64,000 nucleotides of DNA, taken from assembly GCF_011604685.1 (NCBI RefSeq), contig NZ_CP050063.1:6179001-6243000 (forward strand), in the 5' to 3' direction. The notes below the pieces were generated by a model, which saw only the letters and a program-made list of their open reading frames with translations, was not told the origin of the DNA and ran no database searches. Both the position numbers and the translations under genes were made by a program. Within the stretch, counting starts at the first letter, position 1; each line of letters opens with the position of its first letter. Positions 37,333-45,425 of this stretch are shown here, piece by piece. Origin of the DNA: Spirosoma aureum (GTDB lineage Bacteria; Bacteroidota; Bacteroidia; Cytophagales; Spirosomataceae).

Positions 37333-38583
37333 AGTGGTCCCGCTTTTTTGTACCACCCTTTAAGCTTGTCGGAATGGTTGCTAACTTAGTTAACCATGAA
37401 AGCAAAAAGCCGTCGCCAGTTCACCTCCGAGTTTAAGGTGAAGGTCGTTTTAGAAGTATTGCGTCAGGACAAAACACTCAATCAGATCGCCAGCGACTAC
37501 GATTTGCATCCACAGTTGGTGCAAACCTGGAAACAAACGTTTATGGCTGCTGCCCCACAAGTATTTGATCAACAAAAGGGGGCAGAAAAACCCGTCGCCG
37601 ATGAAAAGGGACCACTTTATGAGCAGATCGGACGACTTCAGATGGAGTTGAGTTGGCTCAAAAAAAAAACTGGGAATCAACCTCTAAGCCAACGACGCGC
37701 CATGATCGAACGATCCCATCCTGAGTTAAGCCTTCGGCGGCAATGTTGGCTGTTGGGTGTCAGCCGAACTGGTCTGTCTTATGAGCCTGTAGTGACCAAT
37801 GAGCAAACCCTACTAATAATGCGCCGACTTGATGAGTGGTATGTGGAGCATCCTGACCTGGGTCATCGGCGTCTGGTAGTACTCCTCAAAGAGGAAGGCT
37901 GGGAAATTAACATCAAGCGAGTTCGCCGATTAAGAGCCTTGATGGGATTAGAGACCCCGTTTCCTAAACCAAACCTGTCCAAACCAGGAGTGCCCCGGCA
38001 ACGATTCTTTTATCTGTTGAGAGGGTTGATAATCGACCGCATCCATCAGGTCTGGGCCACTGATATCAGTGTATATTCCCATGCCCAAAGGCTTTTTTTA
38101 TGTGATGGCCATTTTAGATTTGCACAGCCGTTATGTCCTGCACTGGCAGTTGAGCAATACTCTCGAAGCGGACTGGTGTGTGGCTACCTTACAGCAAAGC
38201 TTAGGGCAGTGGGGCAAACCACAGATTTTCAATACTGACCAGGGCAGTCAATTCACCAGCGACGATTTTGTGGCTGTGCTACAAGATCATCAGATTGCTA
38301 TTAGTTGGGATGGAAAAGGGCGGGCTTTGGATAATATCTTCGTTGAACGGTTCTGGCGAACCCTGAAATATGAAGATGTTTATTTGCGAAACTACCAAAC
38401 AGGCAGTGAGTTACGGGCGGGTTTGGTTAAGTATTTTCAGTACTACAATAATCAACGTCCTCATCAGTCGTTGGGCTACCGCCCCCCGGCAAGGATACTA
38501 ATGGAAGGGAAGAAAAACGAATACAAATCTGTCAACTAACCATTTCGTTTGGCCGAACAGTGGTACAGACAATGGGGTACACT
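37333..38583 (+). mobile_element. IS3-family insertion sequence
   Basis: About 1250 bp. Imperfect terminal inverted repeats are AGTGGTCCCGCTTTTTTGTA at the left and, read inward from the right, AGTGTACCCCATTGTCTGTA; both continue as CCAC. ATAT flanks both ends (37329-37332 and 38584-38587) as a possible 4-bp target duplication; because ATAT is its own complement, the exact ends could shift by two bases (37335-38581, with TG...CA ends). It is inserted between the third lipoprotein gene and the M4 protease, two bases before the protease ATG and in the opposite orientation. Confidence 0.8.
37396..38539 (+). pseudogene. IS3-family transposase, interrupted by a frameshift
   Basis: The first part (to codons near 38064) holds the HTH of OrfA (RRQFTSEFKVKVVLEVL), then OrfB sequence (RRAMIERSHPELSLRRQC, LGHRRLVVLL). 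OrfA and OrfB are joined in one frame across an A10 run at 37660-37669. Just after the first catalytic Asp (VWATDIS) the frame shifts by +1: IPMPKGFFYVMAILDLHSRY and the remaining catalytic residues (NTDQGSQF, FVERFWRTLK) are read in the frame ending at 38539. An extra base near 38064-38069 explains this, so the enzyme is probably inactive. Confidence 0.8.
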
Positions 38584-38621
38584 ATATTCATGATTATGTG
38601 TTAGAACGGTGGGTAAACTCT

Positions 38622-39080
38622 TTATTTAACTTCTTCAATGCGGTCAACGTAAACGTTCAAAATTGGTGAGGCTATTATTGTCTGGGTCAAGCGGTCGTGA
38701 TAAACTTTCCCCCATACTCTATAGCGAAATGGGTAATCCTCCCAAGATTTTGCATTTAATGAGACGGTATTTAATAAGCCGACGATTTTTGCATGGCTTA
38801 AATCACAGACACCTAACGAATAGGCCTTAAAAGTCTCAGACACAGCTTTACTTGGGAAACCATTCTTAAATGTCAAGCTTGATCCGCTCAAATCTGCAGG
38901 CTCGTTTGCAATTGTCTCCACATAATCATAGTACCGAGCATCTAGCATACAACACGTACCATCATTACAAGAGTGGGCTACCTCAGGACCAGGTTTAGGT
39001 GGATCTTTCTGGCAACCCACGCCTAGTGCTAGCCATGACATGCCTACCACAGCCAGGCTTCGTAGTTGATTTGTTTTCAT
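38622..39080 (-). CDS. Small lipoprotein A of a three-member paralogous set
   Basis: This is a 152-residue lipoprotein with signal peptide and lipobox LGVGC (C23). A cysteine motif CNDGTCCM follows about 15 residues later, and the C-terminus carries YPFRYRVWGKVY and VYVDRIEEV. The same three elements occur in the genes at 39565 and 40265. It probably faces the periplasm or cell surface. Before the IS element inserted, its stop was about 35-40 bases from the M4 protease ATG, so the two were probably cotranscribed. Function unknown; a chaperone or inhibitor role is only a guess from the pairing. Confidence 0.75.
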   Translation of the reverse strand: MKTNQLRSLAVVGMSWLALGVGCQKDPPKPGPEVAHSCNDGTCCMLDARYYDYVETIANEPADLSGSSLTFKNGFPSKAVSETFKAYSLGVCDLSHAKIVGLLNTVSLNAKSWEDYPFRYRVWGKVYHDRLTQTIIASPILNVYVDRIEEVK

Positions 39081-39269
39081 AGTGAGATTTTAGTTAGAAT
39101 GATTTGCTCACAATTATATGTAATCTTTTTTGTCTTTAATAGTTATTTACATTATTTTGATACAATTCTACTCGATTAAGTATTTAAATTTATATACTAT
39201 ATTTATCCATAGTTTTACAAAAATAACCAATGTCTTCTCAATTCCCATGTTGAGATGGTAGCCTTTAAT

Positions 39270-39524
39270 CTAAAAGCCTATTGCTCCACTATGTTGTAGG
39301 ATAAGGTCAAGGCTTTGGGCGGACCTGATAATGAAGAAAGCTGCATCGACATCTTTATCCTTTCGGAACTCAAGCCAGCCATCATCTGTGGCTCGGCTGG
39401 TTAGGGATAATAGACTTTTGTCGTTTTCTCTTAAATATTTAGGTGCAAATTTCTGGCCATATAAGATGTCATTTTGGAACAATAGGCTACAAAATAAGAG
39501 CCAGAAAATTAGATACTTTTGCAT
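39270..39524 (-). pseudogene. Truncated M4-protease-like gene, copy 2
   Basis: From ATG 39524 this has 84 codons: signal peptide MQKYLIFWLLFCSLLFQND, then QKFAPKYLREN, LTSRATDDGWLEF and a last homologous stretch VDAAFF. The following 18 residues do not match the protease and the frame stops. The first 65 residues align with the start of the long M4 gene (KFKPKYLRENNKSLLQL, TDDGWLEF). The propeptide and catalytic domains are missing. It lies 40 bases after lipoprotein B. Confidence 0.75.
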
Positions 39525-39564
39525 AATGGGATGGATTAAAGGGATTGAATAAGAAATAGAGAGA

Positions 39565-40014
39565 TTAATTAGCCTTTTCGATCTTATCAATTCGCACTGC
39601 ATGGACTGGAGCTCCATCAAAGGCATAGATGGGGACGCGATAAATGGTACCCCATACACGATAAGGGTACATATTGGTCGAATCAACTAGACGAGCCTTG
39701 AGTGTAACCGGGTCGATTACAATGCTGTTTGTCAGATTCATATGCTGAATCTGTTCACCCTGCACACTGCAAATAAAGGCTGTACGAATTAGTCGGGACC
39801 CAAACCAAGTAATTGAATCCTGGAAGGTAAATGAGGAGCCGCCAAAATAAGCTGGCGCATTGACATAGGTCCGTACAACGGTATTTTGATAGCCTGCCAT
39901 ACAACAGCTCCCATTCTTGCAGTCAGGTTGAGGTGGTTTTTTGCTACAACCTGCACTCAAACACGACCACAGCAGGCCTACCGTGGCCAGGCTTGATAAT
40001 TGCTTAATTTTCAT
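39565..40014 (-). CDS. Small lipoprotein B of the paralogous set
   Basis: This is a 149-residue lipoprotein with lipobox LSAGC (C23), cysteine motif CKNGSCCM, and the C-terminal YPYRVWGTIY and VRIDKIEK. The signal peptide (QLSSLATVGLLWS) is nearly that of lipoprotein C, and the 5' flanking DNA is also similar, so they arose by tandem duplication. It is followed by protease fragment copy 2. Confidence 0.75.
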   Translation of the reverse strand: MKIKQLSSLATVGLLWSCLSAGCSKKPPQPDCKNGSCCMAGYQNTVVRTYVNAPAYFGGSSFTFQDSITWFGSRLIRTAFICSVQGEQIQHMNLTNSIVIDPVTLKARLVDSTNMYPYRVWGTIYRVPIYAFDGAPVHAVRIDKIEKAN

Positions 40015-40063
40015 GATAAGAATTTATTTAGGTTGATTTGGCTACAATTCTACGTATCTCATT

Positions 40064-40229
40064 CTAGCTTTTAAGCCAGCCATCATCAGTGGCGCGACTG
40101 GTCAGTTGGAGCAGGGTTTTATCATTTTCACGGAGATACTTAGGTTTGTAGCGCTGAGCGATTGAACCATTACTAATACTAAAAAGTATTAGGTTACATA
40201 AAAAAAATACGAAAAAATAGGGTGGTCAT
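40064..40229 (-). pseudogene. Truncated M4-protease-like gene, copy 3, with frameshift
   Basis: ATG 40229 opens MTTLFF and then leaves the homologous frame. Removing one T from the T6 run (A6 at 40212-40217 on +) restores MTTLFFVFFLCNLILFSISN, then SIAQRYKPKYLREN and TSRATDDGWLKS ending in TAG at 40064-40066. The result would be 54 residues matching the N-terminus of the long M4 gene. It follows lipoprotein C by 35 bases and ends 50 bases before lipoprotein B. It is too short for the catalytic domain and was missed by length cut-offs. Confidence 0.7.
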
Positions 40230-40264
40230 GATGGTTTACAAGTTGAAGGGTGGTTATAAAAAAT

Positions 40265-40708
40265 CTAATAAACGTTTTCTATTTTTTCGACTCTAATCGC
40301 ATAAGCATCATACACAAGTAGATGTATGCCAGGAGTTTCGTAGAAGGTACCCCAGAGCCGATAAGGGTATGCACGCGTCGAATCAATCGGACGATTCTTG
40401 CCATCCTTATCAATCATAGTATTCGATTTCAGATGCATGCCCGCTATCAAATCCTCTTGAACTTGACAAGTAAATGCCGCATCAATTAGTGAATCACGTC
40501 TCCCCATTATTTTAATAGGTTCTTTCAAGACGAATCCTACATTAATATAGTCCACCCGAATACCATCCAATCGCTTAACAAATAAGTTGGGCGTATTGGG
40601 CATACAACATTCGCCATCTTTACAAGGATCAGGTGGGCTACAGCCTGCACTCAGACCCAGCCACAGCAGGCCTACCGTGGCCAAGCTTCGTAGTTGATTT
40701 GATTTCAT
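40265..40708 (-). CDS. Small lipoprotein C of the paralogous set
   Basis: This is a 147-residue lipoprotein with signal peptide KSNQLRSLATVGLLWLGL, lipobox LSAGC (C23), motif CKDGECCM and the C-terminal YPYRLWGTFY and IRVEKIEN. It is the first gene of the three lipoprotein-protease units on the minus strand. The 490 bases upstream are AT-rich and gene-free and should contain the promoter. Confidence 0.75.
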   Translation of the reverse strand: MKSNQLRSLATVGLLWLGLSAGCSPPDPCKDGECCMPNTPNLFVKRLDGIRVDYINVGFVLKEPIKIMGRRDSLIDAAFTCQVQEDLIAGMHLKSNTMIDKDGKNRPIDSTRAYPYRLWGTFYETPGIHLLVYDAYAIRVEKIENVY

Positions 40709-41088
40709 GATGAGAATCTATTAAGGTTGATTTGGTCATAAACATAAATAATCTTTTTTACAAAAAGTATGTATTTATAAATTCTTTACGAAACTATATT
40801 CTTAATTTATTATATATATTTATCAGGCAATTATGGAAAATATGTATACTTTATTAACCATAATCACCCAATACCCTTGTCAGTCACGGGCCGCTGCGCT
40901 AGTGGTCAATCCGAATGCTGATTTCTCCCCGATTTTGTAACACAGCAGATAACACAGTCAATAAAAATCACTTTTACCTTAAAAAGGCACCAGACTGGTA
41001 ACCCTCAACGAATCAGTCAGGCCTACTTTTCTCTCAGTCTTTATAAACCTGGACATGGTTCAGCACTTAGTTGTATGGTTCCCATTTA
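40709..41088. other. Gene-free AT-rich spacer upstream of lipoprotein C
   Basis: The part next to the lipoprotein gene is very AT-rich and lacks a coding frame on either strand. I see no clear TAnnTTTG box. The distal part leads into the terminator of the glutamine synthetase II gene. Confidence 0.6.
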
Positions 41089-41123
41089 GCAACAAAAAAG
41101 CCCGACCACTTGCGTAGCCGGGC
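41089..41123 (-). terminator. Terminator of glutamine synthetase II, right copy of the flanking direct repeat
   Basis: The same hairpin as at 34287-34323 (core GACCACTTGCGTAGCCGGGC on +) is followed on the minus strand by six T's. It lies 76 bases beyond the glutamine synthetase stop. Confidence 0.85.
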
Positions 41124-41198
41124 TTTCTATCGTTTACGGATATTCGATTAATGAGCTAGCATTCTTAGGACTAACGTCTTTAATCCAGTTTCCTGTTA

Positions 41199-42233
41199 TT
41201 AAGCAGTTTCCAGAATCTCAGCCGATTTAACGGTTTTGATAATGACAGCAGCTACTTTATAAGGATCAGCGGCCGAGTTCGGACGACGATCTTCGAGCCA
41301 GCCTTTCCAGCCGCGTTCTACCGTAGCGATAGGGATACGGATCGAAGCACCCCGGTCAGAGATACCGTAAGAGAACTGATCGATCGACTGGGTTTCGTGT
41401 TTACCTGTCAGACGTTGCTCGTTATCAGCACCATATACGGCAATGTGCGCTTTGATAACATCGGCAGGCGAGAAAGACTGACAGATTTTGTCGTATACTT
41501 CCTTGCTTCCAGACGTGCGCAGAGCCGTGTTCGAGAAATTAGCGTGCATACCCGAACCGTTCCAGTCAGTTGCACCCAGCGGCTTGCAATGCCAGTTGAT
41601 GGCAATATTGTATTTCTCGCCGATACGCTCCAGGATATAACGGGCAACCCAAATCTGGTCACCAGCTGCTTTTGCTCCTTTAGCGAAAATCTGGAACTCC
41701 CACTGACCTGTTGCCACCTCGGCGTTGATACCTTCAACGTTCAGGCCAGCTTCCAGGCAAGCGTCCAGATGCTCTTCAATAATATAGCGACCATAGGCAT
41801 TCTGAGCGCCTACAGAGCAATAATATGGGCCTTGTGGGCGCGTTGGGAAACCTTCGGCCGGGAATCCTAGTGGTTTATCAATGCTTAAATCCCATAGGAA
41901 ATATTCCTGCTCAAAACCAAACCAGAAATCGTTATCGTCGTCTTCAATCGTAGCACGTCCGTTTGTTACGTGAGGAGTACCATCAGCATTCAGCACTTCA
42001 CACATCACGAGGTAACCATTCTTACGCTGCGGATCTGGTACAATAAAAACTGGTTTCAGCAAACAGTCCGATGAACCGCCTTCGGCCTGCTCGGTCGAAG
42101 AGCCGTCGAACGACCACATCGGGCAATCTTCGAGACTACCCGAGAAATCAGCTTCAATTTTTGTTTTGGAACGCAGGCTTTGGGTGGGCTTATAGCCATC
42201 GAGCCAAATGTACTCTAACTTCGACTTTGCCAT
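41199..42233 (-). CDS. Glutamine synthetase type II
   Basis: At 344 residues this has the eukaryotic-type GSII length. The N-terminal beta-grasp domain includes YIWLDGYKPTQSLRSKT and MWSFDGSSTEQA. Catalytic-domain motifs are WFGFEQEYFLWD, the glutamate site NWHCKPLGATDWNGSGMHAN and the ATP/glutamate loop GISDRGASIRIP. It makes glutamine like the GSIII enzyme at 32-34 kb; having both suggests use under different nitrogen conditions. It appears monocistronic. Confidence 0.95.
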   Translation of the reverse strand: MAKSKLEYIWLDGYKPTQSLRSKTKIEADFSGSLEDCPMWSFDGSSTEQAEGGSSDCLLKPVFIVPDPQRKNGYLVMCEVLNADGTPHVTNGRATIEDDDNDFWFGFEQEYFLWDLSIDKPLGFPAEGFPTRPQGPYYCSVGAQNAYGRYIIEEHLDACLEAGLNVEGINAEVATGQWEFQIFAKGAKAAGDQIWVARYILERIGEKYNIAINWHCKPLGATDWNGSGMHANFSNTALRTSGSKEVYDKICQSFSPADVIKAHIAVYGADNEQRLTGKHETQSIDQFSYGISDRGASIRIPIATVERGWKGWLEDRRPNSAADPYKVAAVIIKTVKSAEILETA

Positions 42234-42641
42234 GGTATACAGGTGGATTGTATTGAGATACGGGTTTTGTTACGATACTTTCAGCAAATATAGAACGACG
42301 CAACAATAATTTATTAATGCATCTACCCTCCCAGACGGTATTTCTTACGGATTTTATGGAATTATTATAATTAAAATTCGTTTGGTACAGAAAATAGCCA
42401 TATTTCATTAGAAAAATTAATGAAGCTCTAATTTGGAGTTCGAATGACGAAAACCATCCGTTAGAAGCACTACATCTTTAAAAATGAACCTGATAGCGCC
42501 TAAACAATAGCTTTTTACCCATTTTTACCTAAATTGACAATTAGCTTGCAGGAATAAATTACACTCGATCTTTCTCTAGAAGTCATATCTGCATTATTTT
42601 GCGCATTCGTTCTGCTTTTGACCAACCGCTGTAGGGCATTC
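42234..42641. other. Gene-free intergenic stretch before the palindrome
   Basis: About 400 AT-rich bases between the divergent glutamine synthetase II and phospholipase genes. No coding frame longer than about 60 codons looks real; the few that exist lack a start context or family signal. It should hold promoters for both genes, but I see no convincing consensus box. Confidence 0.5.
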
Positions 42642-42701
42642 GCCGGGAACCGTGCCACGGTTATCAGGAGTAGTATCAGTAACCATGGCACGGTTCCCGG
42701 C
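42642..42701. repeat. 60-base REP-like palindrome
   Basis: Two 22-base arms (GCCGGGAACCGTGCCACGGTTA, written here as 42642-42663, and 42680-42701) are complementary with one mismatch around a 16-base loop. There is no T run, so it is not a typical terminator. The arms contain the core GGAACCGTGNCACG that also occurs in the loop of the hairpin at 49042. Confidence 0.8.
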
Positions 42702-42861
42702 AAGAGGCTTACAGTGTTAACATACTGGTAAAAAGAAACCCGAAAGTCTGTTGATCGCTTTCTTTACTTTTATGACCTCAAGCTATCATTTTGCATTGCC
42801 CCACAAGTCAGCCGTGTAATCAGGATAGCCTCTTTTGTCCATCAATCATCCTTTGAACGTA

Positions 42862-45378
42862 ATGGATTCCAGACGGGAATTTTTAAAGAAAGCTGCTCTA
42901 CTGTCAACCGTAGCCGGTTTTTCGGGCGTATTGCCCGCTTCGATTCAAAAAGCGTTTGCCATTGATCCTCAACCCGGCACCACCTATCTGGATGCCGAGC
43001 ATGTGGTTATCCTGATGCAGGAAAACCGCTCCTTCGACCATACATTCGGTACGCTCCAGGGCGTTCGTGGTTTTAATGACCCAAGAGCCATTGACCTGCC
43101 GAACAAAAACAAAGTGTGGCTTCAGACCAACGCGGCCAACGAAACCTACGCTCCATTCCGGCTTAATATCCGGGATACAAAAGCGACCTGGATGAGCTCA
43201 CTCCCCCACTCCTGGACCGATCAGGTCGATGCGCGTAATGGTGGAAAACTGGATAAATGGCTGGACTCCAAGAAGTCGGGCAATAAGGATTATGCCAACA
43301 TGCCCCTAACAATGGGCTATTATAACCGCGACGACCTCCCCTTCTATTATGCACTGGCTGATGCCTTTACTGTTTGTGATCAGAATTTCTGCTCCTCGTT
43401 GACCGGAACGACTCCCAACCGGTTATTTTTCTGGACGGGCACCGTTCGCGATCCAAAGAACCCGCAGGCAATTGCCAACGTCCGCAATGAAAACGTCGAT
43501 TATGAAGCGGAGGTAAACTGGACGACTTTCCCCGAACGGCTTGAAGATGAAGGCATTTCCTGGAAAATTTACCAAAATGAAATCAGCCTACCTACCGGTC
43601 TGGAAGGTGAAGAAGATGCCTGGCTGAGTAACTTCACCGACAACCCAATTGAGTGGTTTTCGCAGTATCGCGTTCGGTTTCACCCGGCCTATTATCCGTT
43701 CATTCAGCAACAGGAAAAAATCATACCTGAACGAATCAAGGCACTGGAAGACAAACTAAAAACGCTGACCGAAACGGATAAAGACTATGCAAAAACGAAA
43801 CGCGAATTAACGAATCAGCTACACTTTCAGAAACTCATTCAGGAGGATCTGGTGAAGTATACGCCAGCGAAGTTTAAGCAACTCTCCCAGCGGGATAAAA
43901 ACCTTTGCGAAAAAGCATTTACAACCAACGCCAACGATCCGGATTACCATAAACTGACCCGATTAGATTATCAGGATGGAACGACGAAACGGGAGATACA
44001 GGTACCCAAAGGCGATGTTCTGCATCAATTTCGGGCCGATGTAAAAAAACAAAAACTACCCACTGTTTCCTGGCTGGTAGCGCCCGAAAACTTTTCCGAT
44101 CACCCTGGCGCGCCCTGGTATGGTGCCTGGTATATTTCGGAGGTTCTGGACATTCTGACTCAGAATCCCGACATCTGGAAGAAAACTATTTTCATCCTGG
44201 CCTACGACGAAAACGATGGCTATTTCGATCACGTTCCGCCATACGTACCGGCCCATCCCGACCAGCCTGAGACGGGTTTAACCAGTAAAGGCATCGATAC
44301 AAGGCTGGAGTTTGTTACCAAAGAACAGGAGATCAAACGTCAGAACAAGGGGCGCACCGGTCCTATTGGTCTCGGCTACCGGGTTCCGCTGGTCATTGCC
44401 TCTCCGTGGAGTCGTGGTGGTTACGTTTGTTCGGAGATTTTCGACCATACGTCGACGCTTCAGTTTCTGGAAAAATTCCTGAGCAATAAAAAAGGCCGGA
44501 AAATCGAGGAATCAAATATTAGCGACTGGCGTCGCACTGTTTGTGGCGATCTGACGTCGGCATTCCGGCCGTATCAGGGCGAAAAAATTAAATTACCCAC
44601 TTTCGTCGCCAAAGAAGCGTTCATTGAAAGCATACACAAGGCCCAGTTCAAGCCCGTACCAACTGGTTATAAAGCCTTTAGCCCGGATGAGATTCGCCAG
44701 ATCAATGCAGACCCAATGACTTTTTCACACTGGCCCCGTCAGGAAAAAGGTGTTCGGCCTGCCAATGCGTTGCCCTACGAGTTGTATGCAGATGGTCGCA
44801 CAGTCAATGACCGCTTCATGCTAACGTTGGCTGCTAAAAACGAAGTTTTCGGGAAACGAGCGGTTGGATCGCCTTTTCAGGTCTACCAGATCATGAGCGA
44901 TAACGTGGCGATTCGTTCCTACACAGTTGCCCCCGGCGATCAATTCAGTGATTCCTGGCCACTCAGCGAACCTTATCACCTGCGCGTTTACGGTCCCAAT
45001 GGGTTCCTTCGCGAGTTTAAAGGGGCAACGGGCAATCCACCAATTGAGGTTTCGTGCCAGTATGAACGGGATGCGAAAAATCAATTTACGGGCAATGTGC
45101 TGATAAAAATTAAAAACGCCGACGCACAACGGTCTTATTCGATCCAACTTACCGATAATGCCTATCGGACTAAAGGTGAGCAGAAAATGCTGGAAAAAGC
45201 AGGCGCAAAAGGCGCTCAAACTACTATCGTACTGAATTTAAAAAACAGCCACAACTGGTATGATTTTAGTCTGCAAGTATCCGGCTTTGCCGCCTTTGAG
45301 CAACGGTATGCCGGTCGCGTTGAGACCGGAAAAGCGGGTTATAGTGATCCTCTGATGGGTCAGTCTGGAAACGTTTAA
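42862..45378 (+). CDS. Phosphocholine-type phospholipase C
   Basis: From ATG 42862 this is an 838-residue protein. It starts with a twin-arginine signal (SRREFLKKAALL, R4/R5), so it is probably exported folded. The phosphoesterase domain has ILMQENRSFDHTFGTLQG near residue 55, PNRLFFWTG, AYDENDGYFDHVPP and a histidine-rich C-terminal part. Two smaller beta domains typical of non-haemolytic phospholipase C end the protein. It hydrolyses phosphatidylcholine and often phosphatidylethanolamine to diacylglycerol and the phospho-head group. A TTG at 42835 is less likely as a start. It precedes ethanolamine genes. Confidence 0.9.
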   Translation: MDSRREFLKKAALLSTVAGFSGVLPASIQKAFAIDPQPGTTYLDAEHVVILMQENRSFDHTFGTLQGVRGFNDPRAIDLPNKNKVWLQTNAANETYAPFRLNIRDTKATWMSSLPHSWTDQVDARNGGKLDKWLDSKKSGNKDYANMPLTMGYYNRDDLPFYYALADAFTVCDQNFCSSLTGTTPNRLFFWTGTVRDPKNPQAIANVRNENVDYEAEVNWTTFPERLEDEGISWKIYQNEISLPTGLEGEEDAWLSNFTDNPIEWFSQYRVRFHPAYYPFIQQQEKIIPERIKALEDKLKTLTETDKDYAKTKRELTNQLHFQKLIQEDLVKYTPAKFKQLSQRDKNLCEKAFTTNANDPDYHKLTRLDYQDGTTKREIQVPKGDVLHQFRADVKKQKLPTVSWLVAPENFSDHPGAPWYGAWYISEVLDILTQNPDIWKKTIFILAYDENDGYFDHVPPYVPAHPDQPETGLTSKGIDTRLEFVTKEQEIKRQNKGRTGPIGLGYRVPLVIASPWSRGGYVCSEIFDHTSTLQFLEKFLSNKKGRKIEESNISDWRRTVCGDLTSAFRPYQGEKIKLPTFVAKEAFIESIHKAQFKPVPTGYKAFSPDEIRQINADPMTFSHWPRQEKGVRPANALPYELYADGRTVNDRFMLTLAAKNEVFGKRAVGSPFQVYQIMSDNVAIRSYTVAPGDQFSDSWPLSEPYHLRVYGPNGFLREFKGATGNPPIEVSCQYERDAKNQFTGNVLIKIKNADAQRSYSIQLTDNAYRTKGEQKMLEKAGAKGAQTTIVLNLKNSHNWYDFSLQVSGFAAFEQRYAGRVETGKAGYSDPLMGQSGNV

Positions 45379-45425
45379 CCTATTATTTCTCAAGTAACCT
45401 CCTTACCAAATTACCTCTTTCCAGC

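Noticed and set aside
37660..37669. A10 run as an active programmed frameshift site
   Set aside because: OrfA and OrfB are already in one frame here, so slippage is not needed to make the fusion, and the real break is about 400 bases further on.
42515..42703. 62-codon minus-strand frame before the phospholipase gene
   Set aside because: It reads through the palindrome at 42642-42701 and has no coding character; the palindrome explains the sequence.
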